Assembly (NCBI RefSeq): GCF_022095675.1
Contig: NZ_JAHYSG010000062.1
Span: 1-64,000, forward strand
Origin: Dactylosporangium sp. AC04546
Lineage (GTDB): Bacteria > Actinomycetota > Actinomycetes > Mycobacteriales > Micromonosporaceae
Reading direction: 5' to 3'
Length of the DNA stretch: 64,000 nucleotides
Below the pieces are notes generated by a model. It was not told the DNA's origin. It saw only the letters and a program-made list of their open reading frames with translations, and ran no database searches. Numbering within the stretch: position 1 is the stretch's first letter; each line of letters opens with the position of its first letter. Shown here piece after piece: positions 1-7,463 of this stretch. Both the position numbers and the translations under genes were made by a program.

Positions 1-222
1 GCCGCCGTCCCGTCGCGCCGCCCCGCCGTCCGTTGTCCTCCGCGGCCAGGGGCTGCCGACCGCTGCCCGTCTCGTCGCGCTTAGGCATTGGTCGATCTAC
101 AGTCTTGCACTCAGATCGATGGCCGTTTTTGGCTGTCATGGCGACCGATACTCGCCATCGATCATGGGGCGCCGCGTTTTACGTGGGGGGCGCCCGCAGG
201 AGGGCGGCGTAGCGTCTCGTGC

Positions 223-378
223 ATGACGAGGCGGCGGGTGGCGTTCGTTACCGGTGGGAGTCGTGGGGTCGGGCGGGGCGTTGCCGCGCTCGCCGGTGAC
301 GCAGACGTGCTGGCCATGAGCGGGCGGGCCTGGAGCGTAGCGGATCTTGGTGCCCGATACGGTGTCGATGTCTCCTGA
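223..378 (+). pseudogene. Possible remnant of a short-chain dehydrogenase N-terminus
   Basis: A 51-codon frame from an ATG at 223, preceded by a purine-rich AGGAGGGCGG stretch around 198-207. Residues 7-18 read VAFVTGGSRGVG, which has the TGxxxGxG dinucleotide-binding pattern that opens SDR enzymes. Near the end, LGARYGVDV resembles a later SDR segment, but the roughly 200 residues that should follow are missing. It overlaps the start region of the next gene. It could be a decayed, internally deleted SDR or a chance match. The rest of the first 346 bases shows nothing I can name. Confidence 0.2.
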
Positions 379-1093
379 AGGGCACAATGGACAGGTGCGA
401 CTGCTGCTGCCGCGCCCGTCCGAACTTGTCGACCTTGCCTTCTCCACTGCCGGCAAGGCGGTTGGCGTCGCTGCCGGCGTGATGGCGCTGCCCGGGCGGG
501 TGGTGCGGATCGTCGACGGCGTGGAGGTGCTGGTCGCGCGAGCCACCGCCACGCTCGACGCCGCGCAGCACGCCGTGGACGACGCCCGGGCCGTGACCGA
601 GCGGGCGACCGCGATCGTCGAGCGGGCGGTCGACCTCACCCAGCGCGTCGACGCGATCGTGACGCACTCGGCCCAGACGTCGGCCGAGGCGGCGGCGCTC
701 GTGACGCAGGCGCGGCAGACCGCCGCCGAGGCCGGCGCGGTGGTCACCCAGGCCGGGCAGACGGCGGGGACCGCGGCGCAGCTCATCGTCGCGTATGAGC
801 CGGGGCTCAAGCGGTTCGTCGAGGAGCTGTCGCCGGAGGAGGTCGACGCGGCGATCCGCATGATCGACGAGCTGCCGAGGCTCGCGCACCACCTCAACAC
901 CGACGTGCTGCCGATCCTCGCCTCGCTCGACCGGGCCGGGCCCGACATCCACGAGCTGCTCGAGGTCACCCGCGACCTGCGTCAGGCGATCATCGGCATC
1001 CCCGGCTTCACCATGCTCCGCCGCCGTGGCGCCGCCGACGAGGCCGAGCGCGAGATCGAGTCCGCAACCAAGAGGGCCAAGAAGCGCGTGTAG
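368..1093 (+). CDS. Alanine-rich coiled-coil protein of unknown function
   Basis: 241 residues from the ATG at 368; in-frame TTG (347) and GTG (350) codons are alternative starts, and none has a clear ribosome site. The N-terminus has a short hydrophobic/amphipathic stretch (about residues 8-40). A long Ala/Val/Thr/Asp-rich heptad-like region follows (about 45-150), with repeated VVTQA/ALVTQARQTA segments suggesting a coiled coil or amphipathic bundle. The conserved-looking C-terminal part contains EELSPEEVDAAIRMIDELP, LPILASLDRAGPD and a RQAIIGIPGF motif. Proteins of this shape are widespread in actinobacteria and are sometimes mislabelled in databases as RuBisCO-related; I see no such domain. 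Membrane-surface or scaffolding roles are possible but unsupported. A hairpin follows the stop codon. Confidence 0.75.
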   Translation: MSPEGHNGQVRLLLPRPSELVDLAFSTAGKAVGVAAGVMALPGRVVRIVDGVEVLVARATATLDAAQHAVDDARAVTERATAIVERAVDLTQRVDAIVTHSAQTSAEAAALVTQARQTAAEAGAVVTQAGQTAGTAAQLIVAYEPGLKRFVEELSPEEVDAAIRMIDELPRLAHHLNTDVLPILASLDRAGPDIHELLEVTRDLRQAIIGIPGFTMLRRRGAADEAEREIESATKRAKKRV

Positions 1094-1106
1094 GCCCGTA
1101 AGAACC

Positions 1107-1133
1107 CCCTGCGAAACCTCACGTTTCGCAGGG
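1107..1133 (+). terminator. Rho-independent-like hairpin
   Basis: Perfect 10-bp stem CCCTGCGAAA / TTTCGCAGGG with a 7-base loop, 13 bases after the stop of the coiled-coil gene and upstream of ctaD. The T-tract is poor (TTGC), as is usual in GC-rich genomes. Confidence 0.7.
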
Positions 1134-1188
1134 TTGCGCACGGGTAGGCGGCAGGCCGCAACCTCACCGCGTGCGAGGGGAACACCCA

Positions 1189-2934
1189 GTGACCACGACG
1201 AAGCCGCTGCCCGGGCCGATCCCGACCCGGCCCGGGCCGGTCCGGCACCCGCTGCCGGGCACGGCGCTGGGTCGGCTGCTGCGCACCACCGACGCGAAGC
1301 AGATCGGCATTCTGTACCTGTTCACCTCGTTCATCTTCTTCATCGCCGCCGGGGCGATGGCCCTGCTCATGCGGGCCGAGTTGGCCCGGCCCGGCCTGCA
1401 GTTCCTCTCGCCGGAGCAGTACAACCAGCTGTTCACCATCCACGGCACGGTCATGCTGCTGCTGTTCGCGACGCCGATCGTCTTCGCGTTCGCCAACTTC
1501 ATCGTGCCGCTGCAGATCGGCGCCCCCGACGTCGCGTTCCCCCGGCTCAACGCGCTGGCCTACTGGCTCTACCTGCTCGGCGGCGGGATCGTCGTGGCCG
1601 GCTTCGCCACCCCGAACGGCGCGGCCGACTTCGGCTGGTTCGCCTACGCCCCGCTCAACAGCGTCACCAACTCACCCGGCATCGGCGCCGACCTGTGGAT
1701 CGTCGGCCTGGTGCTGTCCGGTCTCGGCACGATCCTCGGGGCCGTCAACATCATCACCACCATCATCACGCTGCGCGCACCCGGCATGACGATGTTCCGG
1801 CTGCCCATCTTCACCTGGAACATCCTGATCACCGGTCTGATGGTCCTGATGGTGTTCCCGTTGCTCGCGGCAGCCTTGCTGGTACTGCTGGCCGACCGAA
1901 AACTGGGCGCGCAGGTCTTCGTCCCCGAGAGCGGCGGCGCGCTGCTCTGGCAGCACCTGTTCTGGTTCTTCGGCCACCCCGAGGTCTACATCGTGGCGCT
2001 GCCGTTCTTCGGCATCATCACCGAGGTCATCCCCGTGTTCAGCCGCAAGCCCGTGTACGGCTACAAGGGCATGGTCGGCGCCACGATCGCGATCGGCGCG
2101 CTGTCGATGTCGGTGTGGGCCCACCACATGTTCGGCACCGGCCAGGTGCTGCTGCCGTTCTTCAGCTTCCTCAGCTTCCTCATCGCGATCCCGACCGGCA
2201 TGAAGTTCTTCAACTGGACCGGCACGATGTGGCGGGGCCAGCTGACCTTCGAGACCCCGATGCTCTTCTCGATCGGGTTCCTGGTGACGTTCCTCCTCGG
2301 CGGCCTTTCAGGTGTACTGCTGGCGAGCCCGCCGATCGACTTCCACGTCACCGACACGTACTTCGTGGTGGCCCACTTCCACTACGTGCTCTTCGGCACG
2401 ATCGTGTTCGCCGTGTACGCCGGGGTGTACTTCTGGTTCCCGAAGATGTTCGGCCGGATGCTCGACGATCGCCTCGGCAAGGTGCACTTCTGGCTCACCT
2501 TCGTCGGCTTCCACACCACGTTCCTGGTGCAGCACTGGCTGGGCACCCAGGGCATGCCCCGCCGGTACGCCGACTACCTGCCGACCGACGGCTTCACGAC
2601 GCTGAACACGATCTCCACGATCGGCTCGTTCATCCTCGGCGCGTCGACGCTCCCGTTCCTGTACAACATGTGGATCTCGGCGAAGGCCGGCCGGGTCGTG
2701 GCGGTGAACGATCCGTGGGGCTACGGCAACTCTCTGGAGTGGGCCACGAGCTGCCCGCCCCCGCTGCGCAACTTCGACAGCATGCCGCGCATCCACTCCG
2801 AGCGCCCGGCGTTCGACGCCAAGTTCCCCGAGCTCGCGGCCCGCAAGGGCCAGCCCGAGGGCGGCGCCCGCCCGCTGACGCCGGAGTCCGACCAGCACGC
2901 GATCGACGCGGACCGCTCGGCTCGCGAGGACTGA
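1189..2934 (+). CDS. ctaD: Cytochrome c oxidase subunit I (aa3-type)
   Basis: Catalytic subunit of the haem-copper terminal oxidase: it reduces oxygen to water and pumps protons across the plasma membrane. The start is set at GTG 1189 because GAGGGGAA sits 6 bases upstream; the in-frame GTG at 1171 precedes that ribosome site. The protein is 581 residues with about 12 hydrophobic spans. Visible signatures are the haem a ligand region ([12 protein letters not shown]), the CuB and His-Tyr crosslink motif ([16 protein letters not shown]), the paired histidines (WAHHMFGTG) and the haem a3/a ligands ([10 protein letters not shown]). The C-terminal [15 protein letters not shown] tail is typical of actinobacterial subunit I. 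It stands alone here: subunits II and III, assembly factors and cytochrome bc genes are not adjacent, so it may be one of several ctaD copies. Confidence 0.97.
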   Translation: MTTTKPLPGPIPTRPGPVRHPLPGTALGRLLRTTDAKQIGILYLFTSFIFFIAAGAMALLMRAELARPGLQFLSPEQYNQLFTIHGTVMLLLFATPIVFAFANFIVPLQIGAPDVAFPRLNALAYWLYLLGGGIVVAGFATPNGAADFGWFAYAPLNSVTNSPGIGADLWIVGLVLSGLGTILGAVNIITTIITLRAPGMTMFRLPIFTWNILITGLMVLMVFPLLAAALLVLLADRKLGAQVFVPESGGALLWQHLFWFFGHPEVYIVALPFFGIITEVIPVFSRKPVYGYKGMVGATIAIGALSMSVWAHHMFGTGQVLLPFFSFLSFLIAIPTGMKFFNWTGTMWRGQLTFETPMLFSIGFLVTFLLGGLSGVLLASPPIDFHVTDTYFVVAHFHYVLFGTIVFAVYAGVYFWFPKMFGRMLDDRLGKVHFWLTFVGFHTTFLVQHWLGTQGMPRRYADYLPTDGFTTLNTISTIGSFILGASTLPFLYNMWISAKAGRVVAVNDPWGYGNSLEWATSCPPPLRNFDSMPRIHSERPAFDAKFPELAARKGQPEGGARPLTPESDQHAIDADRSARED

Positions 2935-2936
2935 CG

Positions 2937-3845
2937 TCAGGCCACCGGCACCCAGTGGCGCAGCGCCGCGCCGAGCTGGGCCATCGCGGCGTGCGCGGCG
3001 TCGAACAGGGCCAGCTTGCGCGGGAAGTTGTGGACCATGCCCTGGTAGCAGGCGCTGACCACCGGGACGCCGGCCGCCGACAGGGCGGCGGCGTACCGTT
3101 CGGCCTCGGGCCGCAGGATGTCCAGCTCGGCGGTGATGATCACCGTCGGCGGCATTCCGGTCAGGTCGGCCAGGTGCGGCGACAGGTCGACGGCCGAGCG
3201 GTCGACGCCGGGCGGGGCGTAGGCGTCCCAGAAGAACGCCATCTCCTCGCGGTGCAGGCCGTAGTCGTCCAGGTCGGGGTAGTCCTGGGCCGGGTCGACG
3301 ACCGGGCAGATCAGCAGCTGCGCGGCCAGGGGACGGCCGGCGTCGCGGGCCCGGCGGGCCGCCACCGTCGCCAGGTGACCGCCGGCGGAGTCCCCGGCCA
3401 CCGCGGTCGGCGCCGGGTCGACGCCGTGGACCGCGCCGTGCTCGCGCAGCCAGGCCAGGGCGGTGTCCAGGTCGTCCAGCGCGGCCGGGAACGGGTGCTC
3501 GGGGGCACGGCGATAGTCCACCGCCAGCACCGACCAGCCGGTCTCGCCCGCCAGCGCCCGGCAGAGGCCGTCGTGCGTGTCGAGGTCGCCCAGCACCCAG
3601 CCGCCGCCGTGGGCGTACAGGATGACGGGCGAGGCACCGGCGGTACCGTCGCGGAAGAGGCGGGCCGGTACACCGTTCGCGTCCACGTCGACCACGTTGC
3701 CGGGCGCGGAGACGAGCCCCACCTCGTCTGGGACCGCCGCCACCATGCTGTGCCGGACGGCGGTCAGATTGGCGACAGTCAGTGGTTCGCGGGGCTGCAC
3801 GCCGAGCGCGGCGCGCGCCTGCGGGTGCAGGCGTGACGGGTCCAT
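2937..3845 (-). CDS. Alpha/beta hydrolase, HSL-type esterase
   Basis: 302 residues, starting at ATG 3845 (MDPSRLHP). The hormone-sensitive-lipase family signatures are clear: oxyanion-hole HGGG in LYAHGGGWVLGDLDTHDGLCR, nucleophile elbow GDSAGG (VAGDSAGGHLA), a catalytic-acid region AELDILRPEAERYA and a C-terminal His in QGMVHNF. The family hydrolyses short-chain esters of xenobiotics and natural products. No signal peptide is evident, so it should be cytoplasmic. It converges on ctaD with a 2-base gap and is divergent from the deacetylase gene, sharing a 29-base spacer that must hold both starts. Physiological substrate unknown. Confidence 0.9.
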   Translation of the reverse strand: MDPSRLHPQARAALGVQPREPLTVANLTAVRHSMVAAVPDEVGLVSAPGNVVDVDANGVPARLFRDGTAGASPVILYAHGGGWVLGDLDTHDGLCRALAGETGWSVLAVDYRRAPEHPFPAALDDLDTALAWLREHGAVHGVDPAPTAVAGDSAGGHLATVAARRARDAGRPLAAQLLICPVVDPAQDYPDLDDYGLHREEMAFFWDAYAPPGVDRSAVDLSPHLADLTGMPPTVIITAELDILRPEAERYAAALSAAGVPVVSACYQGMVHNFPRKLALFDAAHAAMAQLGAALRHWVPVA

Positions 3846-3874
3846 ACCGGTCAGTATCGCGTAGCGTGACCGGC

Positions 3875-4645
3875 ATGACCCAACCACTGCCGCCGCTGCC
3901 GGAGGACTGGGACCGCTGTCTCGCCGTGGCCGCGCACCCCGACGACATCGAATACGGCACGGCCGCCGCCGTCGCGAAGTGGACCGCGCAGGGCAAGACC
4001 GTGACGTATCTGCTGGCGACCCGCGGCGAGGCCGGCATCGACAGCCTGCACCCCGACAAGGCCGGTCCGCTGCGCGAGCAGGAGGAGCGCGCCGGCGCCC
4101 GCGAGGTCGGCGTCGACGTCGTGGAGTTCCTCGACCACCGCGACGGCGTCGTGGAGTACGGCAACGACCTGCGCCGCGACATCGTGCGCGCGATTCGCCG
4201 GCACCGGCCCGAGATCATGGTCAGCGGGTCGTTCGACGTCCGGTTCGCGGGCGGGATGACCAACCAGGCCGACCACCGCGCCGTCGGGCTGGCCGCGCTC
4301 GACGCCGCCCGCGACGCCGGCAACCGCTGGATCTTCCCCGAGCTGGTCGACGAGGGCCTGGAGCCGTGGGGCGGCGTGCGGCTGGTCGCCTTCGCCGGCG
4401 CGAACGTGCCCACGCACGGCGTCGACGTCACCGGCAAGCCGCTGCAGGCCGGGATCCGCTCGCTGGAGGCGCACGCCGAGTACACCAAGGGCCTCGGTGT
4501 CGGCGGCCCCGAGCCGGCCCCGTTCCTCACCTGGATGGCCAGGCAGGCCGGACCGGCGCTGGGCGTCGAGGCGGCCGTGCTGTTCGACGTGCACCTGCTC
4601 GCCTTCACCGGCCCGCCGCCATGGGTGACGGACGGTGCTGCCTGA
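3875..4645 (+). CDS. PIG-L/LmbE family deacetylase
   Basis: 256 residues from ATG 3875. The N-terminus carries the zinc-binding AHPDD motif (AVAAHPDDIEYG) and, further on, a DHR motif (EFLDHRDGVVEY) and a His-bearing NQADHRAVGLAA segment that supplies the third metal ligand in this family. Members remove an acetyl group from N-acetylglucosamine-containing small molecules; in actinobacteria they include MshB and Mca of mycothiol metabolism, but this copy lacks context for mycothiol. The gene overlaps the next one by 11 bases, implying co-translation. Confidence 0.92.
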   Translation: MTQPLPPLPEDWDRCLAVAAHPDDIEYGTAAAVAKWTAQGKTVTYLLATRGEAGIDSLHPDKAGPLREQEERAGAREVGVDVVEFLDHRDGVVEYGNDLRRDIVRAIRRHRPEIMVSGSFDVRFAGGMTNQADHRAVGLAALDAARDAGNRWIFPELVDEGLEPWGGVRLVAFAGANVPTHGVDVTGKPLQAGIRSLEAHAEYTKGLGVGGPEPAPFLTWMARQAGPALGVEAAVLFDVHLLAFTGPPPWVTDGAA

Positions 4646-5171
4646 GCCCGGTGAGGTCCTGCACTTCTCCGAGGACCCGACGATCACGCGCTTCGCGCCG
4701 CACGTCGCCGCGACAGCGGAGCAGCCGGAGGCGTACGTCTGGGCGGTCGACACCGCCCGCGCGCCCGACTACTGGTTCCCGCGCGAGTGCCCCCGCGGCC
4801 TCGCGTGGACCGGCCCGGCGACGACCGCCGGGGACCGCGACCGGATCATCGGCGCGGGCTGCGGCGACCGCGTGCACGTGATCGAGTACGGCTGGCTGGA
4901 GGCGATGCGCGCGGTGCGGCTCTACGCGTACCGCCTTCCGGCCGCCGCCTTCGCCCCGTTCCCCGGGCCGAACCCGCACGCCCACGTCGCCACCGAGCCG
5001 GTGACGCCGCTCGGCCCTCCCGAGCCGGTCGGTGACCTGTTCACCTGCCACGCGGCGGCCGGCATCCAGCTGCGCGTGCTGCCCAACCTGTGGCCGTGGT
5101 GGGACATGGTGGTGGCGAGCACCGTCGAGTTCAGCGGCATCCGCCTCCGCAACGCCCTTCCCCGCCCTTAG
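4635..5171 (+). CDS. DUF6886-like hypothetical protein
   Basis: 178 residues from GTG 4635, overlapping the deacetylase stop by 11 bases, so probably translated by coupling. The opening PGEVLHFSEDPTITRFAPHV and the later YVWAVDTARAPDYWFPRECPR and HVIEYGWLEAMRAVRLYAYRLP segments match what I recall of small actinobacterial and Bacillus proteins labelled DUF6886. No catalytic motif, membrane span or signal peptide is visible. Function unknown. The pairing with an LmbE-type enzyme is the only functional hint. Confidence 0.7.
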   Translation: MLPEPGEVLHFSEDPTITRFAPHVAATAEQPEAYVWAVDTARAPDYWFPRECPRGLAWTGPATTAGDRDRIIGAGCGDRVHVIEYGWLEAMRAVRLYAYRLPAAAFAPFPGPNPHAHVATEPVTPLGPPEPVGDLFTCHAAAGIQLRVLPNLWPWWDMVVASTVEFSGIRLRNALPRP

Positions 5172-5252
5172 GCCTGCCTATCGTGTTTCGACTCGAGCCA
5201 CCACGGGAACCATCGATTCGACGGACATTCCGGTAGTGCTCGAGGAGGAACA

Positions 5253-5531
5253 GTGACTGTCACCGGAATCATCACGGCGCTGATCGTCGGTATCATCGTC
5301 GGTGCGCTGGGTCGGCTGGTGGTTCCCGGCCGGCAGAGCATGTCGATCCTGCTGACCATGGTCGTGGGCATCATCGCGGCGCTGCTGGGCACCGTCCTGG
5401 CCAACGCCATCGGCATCTCGACCGACACCCCGGGCGTCGACTGGGGTGAGCTGCTGGTCCAGGTCCTCCTCGCCGCTGTCGGCGTGGCCCTGGTCGCCGG
5501 GTTCTCCGGCCGTGGACGCCGGGCGCTCTAA
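5253..5531 (+). CDS. GlsB/YeaQ/YmgE family stress-associated membrane protein
   Basis: 92 residues, start GTG 5253 preceded by GAGGAGGAAC. Three hydrophobic segments are seen (about 5-25, 32-55 and 63-83) with glycine-rich G-x-x-x-G patterns such as VGIIVGALGRLVVPG. The VPGRQSM segment after the first helix is characteristic of the family, also called transglycosylase-associated proteins. These small inner-membrane proteins rise under osmotic or acid stress; their biochemical function is not established. Monocistronic, followed by a strong hairpin. Confidence 0.9.
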   Translation: MTVTGIITALIVGIIVGALGRLVVPGRQSMSILLTMVVGIIAALLGTVLANAIGISTDTPGVDWGELLVQVLLAAVGVALVAGFSGRGRRAL

Positions 5532-5543
5532 CCGCATCGATAC

Positions 5544-5578
5544 ACGACCCCCGGTCCGCAGCCGCGGCCGGGGGTCGT
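5544..5578 (+). terminator. Terminator hairpin after the GlsB-like gene
   Basis: 11-bp stem ACGACCCCCGG / CCGGGGGTCGT with a 13-base loop, 13 bases past the stop codon. Confidence 0.75.
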
Positions 5579-5618
5579 CGCGTGGCGGCGCTACGGCCTC
5601 CAGGTACGGTACGACGCT

Positions 5619-6056
5619 ATGTCGGTCTCTGCGTCCTTCGGCGTCCTCAACACCAAGTTGCTCCCCGACTTCGTGCGCGAGCCCGCCCGCGTGCTCGCCG
5701 AGCACGGCCGGGAGCTGGCCCCGGGCTTCGGCTGGTCGGGCTTCGTCGTCCTGGTCGTGCTCGACGTGCTGGAGGACCAGGGCGTCTCGCTGTCCGGCAA
5801 CGGCCACGAGGAGCCGATCGGCGGTCCCGACGACGACACGTTCTACACGGTCGTCACGACCGAACACCGGCGGTTCCTGCCGCGGCTCGACCCGAGCGCC
5901 TTCCCCGGCCACCTCTTCCACGCCGCGTTCGTCGAGGCCGGGCTGCGCACCGACGAGGGCGACTCCGCAGCGGCGGCCCGCGACACGGTGGCCATCCTGC
6001 GCGACGGCATCGCCACGCTGGCCGACGACGAGGCGCTGATCGTCGTCGTCGGCTGA
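5619..6056 (+). CDS. Hypothetical protein
   Basis: 145 residues from ATG 5619. It is acidic and leucine/valine-rich with a predicted mixed fold; no signal peptide or membrane span. The central segment GPDDDTFYTVVTTEHRRFLPRLDPSAFPGHLFHAAF reads like an actinobacterial cytosolic protein, but I cannot assign a family. It lies 14 bases upstream of the SRPBCC gene and may be co-transcribed with it. Codon use matches its neighbours, which supports it being real. Confidence 0.65.
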   Translation: MSVSASFGVLNTKLLPDFVREPARVLAEHGRELAPGFGWSGFVVLVVLDVLEDQGVSLSGNGHEEPIGGPDDDTFYTVVTTEHRRFLPRLDPSAFPGHLFHAAFVEAGLRTDEGDSAAAARDTVAILRDGIATLADDEALIVVVG

Positions 6057-6070
6057 TCTAAGCTCGGGGT

Positions 6071-6529
6071 ATGTACTCGACGACGATGTCGCGGCACGTC
6101 AACGCCCCGCGCGAGGCGGTCTACCGGGCGCTGCTCGACCCGGGCGCGATCGCGCGGTGGCGGGTGCCCACGAACATGACCAGCGAGGTGCACGAGTTCG
6201 AGGCGCGCGAGGGCGGCCGCTTCCGTGTGTCGCTCACCTACACCGCCGGTGACGAGGCCGGCAAGTCGGGGGAGCACACCGACACCTACCACGGGCAGTT
6301 CGTCCGCCTGGTGCCCGGCGAGCAGGTCGTCGAGGTGTTCGAGTTCGAGACCGCCGACCCGGCGATGGGCGGGACGATGACCCTGACCACCACGTTGCGC
6401 GATGCCGGCAGCGGTACCGAGGTCACGATGCACCACGAGAACCTGCCCGACGCCGTCCCCCGCGCCGACAACGAGCTCGGCACCCGCATGGCGCTCGACA
6501 ACCTCGCGGCGCTGGTCGAGGCAGGCTGA
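6071..6529 (+). CDS. SRPBCC (AHSA1-like) domain protein
   Basis: 152 residues. The START-like/AHSA1 fold is recognisable from the opening HVNAPREAVYRALLDPGAIARW, the GGRFRVSLTY strand, the LVPGEQVVEVFEFE strand pair and the closing amphipathic helix NELGTRMALDNLAALVE. The family forms a hydrophobic ligand pocket; members are often co-encoded with ArsR regulators, but none is adjacent here. Soluble and cytoplasmic. It converges with the DUF742 gene with only a 1-base gap. Ligand unknown. Confidence 0.88.
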   Translation: MYSTTMSRHVNAPREAVYRALLDPGAIARWRVPTNMTSEVHEFEAREGGRFRVSLTYTAGDEAGKSGEHTDTYHGQFVRLVPGEQVVEVFEFETADPAMGGTMTLTTTLRDAGSGTEVTMHHENLPDAVPRADNELGTRMALDNLAALVEAG

Positions 6530-6530
6530 C

Positions 6531-6938
6531 TCAGAGGTCGAGCAGCGCGTTGAGGACCTTGCCGAGCAGCTGCTCGGACGGCGCCTCGACGCCGCGGTCC
6601 GGCCCGGCCACGACCAGGCCGGCCGTCCGCAGGTCGGCGAGCAGCACCCGGGCCGTGCCGAGCGGCACCCCGAGGTGCGCCGCGACCTCGGCCACCGAGA
6701 CGGGCCGCACGCAGTGGCGCAGGATCTCGCGCTGCTCCGGCGAGACCTCCGCGGCGCCGGCCGACGCCGCGCTCGTCGTCACGAGCGCGGCGACGTCCAG
6801 GCCGTCGGTCTGCGCGGCGACCCGTCCGCGGGTCAGCGCGTAGAGCCGGACCAGAGGCCCGGCCTCCTCGTCCAGCCAGATCTCGCCGGCCAGGTCGTCG
6901 CCCAGGTCGTCGCCCACGTCGGATGCCATCGCGCTCAT
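6531..6938 (-). CDS. DUF742 protein (CvnC-like)
   Basis: 135 residues; the ATG overlaps the upstream Roadblock stop (ATGA at 6935-6938). The order of segments is the DUF742 pattern: a short acidic N-terminus, VRLYALTRGR, then a winged-helix-like region EQREILRHCVRPVSVAEVAAHLGVPLGTARVLLADL and a terminal LLGKVLNALLDL. In Streptomyces conservons this is the third component and is normally followed by a Rab/Arf-like GTPase (CvnD). No GTPase gene follows here: the next gene is the convergent SRPBCC gene. Confidence 0.92.
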   Translation of the reverse strand: MSAMASDVGDDLGDDLAGEIWLDEEAGPLVRLYALTRGRVAAQTDGLDVAALVTTSAASAGAAEVSPEQREILRHCVRPVSVAEVAAHLGVPLGTARVLLADLRTAGLVVAGPDRGVEAPSEQLLGKVLNALLDL

Positions 6939-7453
6939 CCGGCGGCGAACGCGTGCCGCCCGGCCGGTGATTCAGGCTCCGGGTCGTCGTCGGCCCGCGC
7001 GTGCCGCCCGGCCTTCGGCGCGGATTCGCCGGCGGGCAGGTTGGCGCGGCGCGCGGCGTGGACCGCGGCGAGGGCCTTGGCGGCTCGGTTCGCGGCCGCC
7101 GTCACCGGGCCGTTGACCGAGGCCGGGTCGGGGGCGCCGCTGAAGGCGACCGCGAGCACGGCGCTGTCGCCGGCCGGCTCGATCGCGAGCAGGACGTGCT
7201 CCATCTCGACGATGGTGCGCAGCGTCCTGCCGTTGTGGATCTCCGCGCCCGCCACGACGGCGAGGGCGTGCAGGCCCGCGGCCGCCGCCGCGACGAGCTC
7301 GCCGGTGTCGCGGGTCACCCCCCGCGACGCGGCCAGCGGCAGCCCGTCGGTCGACAGCACGACCGCCACCTCGGTGCCCGGTACCTCGTTCACGAGGTCG
7401 TCGAGCAGCTGGTGCAGATCCGCCATGGCCGGCGCCGATGCCGGTCGCGTCAT
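6935..7453 (-). CDS. Roadblock/LC7 domain protein (CvnB-like)
   Basis: 172 residues. Two ATG codons sit in tandem; 7453 is preferred because AGGAGG (7460-7465) is 6 bases upstream of it. The Roadblock fold spans about residues 10-125: LHQLLDDLVNEVPGTEVAVVLSTDGLPLAAS, then GLHALAVVAGAEI and VEMEHVLLAIEPAGDSAVLAVAF. Such proteins regulate small GTPases in conservon and Mgl-type systems. The C-terminal 45 residues are a disordered tail with an internal repeat (AGRHARADD and AGRHAFAAG). The ribosome site overlaps the stop codon of the kinase gene, so the three genes form a tight operon. Confidence 0.93.
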   Translation of the reverse strand: MTRPASAPAMADLHQLLDDLVNEVPGTEVAVVLSTDGLPLAASRGVTRDTGELVAAAAAGLHALAVVAGAEIHNGRTLRTIVEMEHVLLAIEPAGDSAVLAVAFSGAPDPASVNGPVTAAANRAAKALAAVHAARRANLPAGESAPKAGRHARADDDPEPESPAGRHAFAAG

Positions 7454-7463
7454 CATCGTCCTC

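Noticed and set aside
368..1093. RuBisCO large-subunit label that related proteins sometimes carry
   Set aside because: The sequence is an alanine-rich coiled coil with no TIM-barrel or RuBisCO active-site motif.
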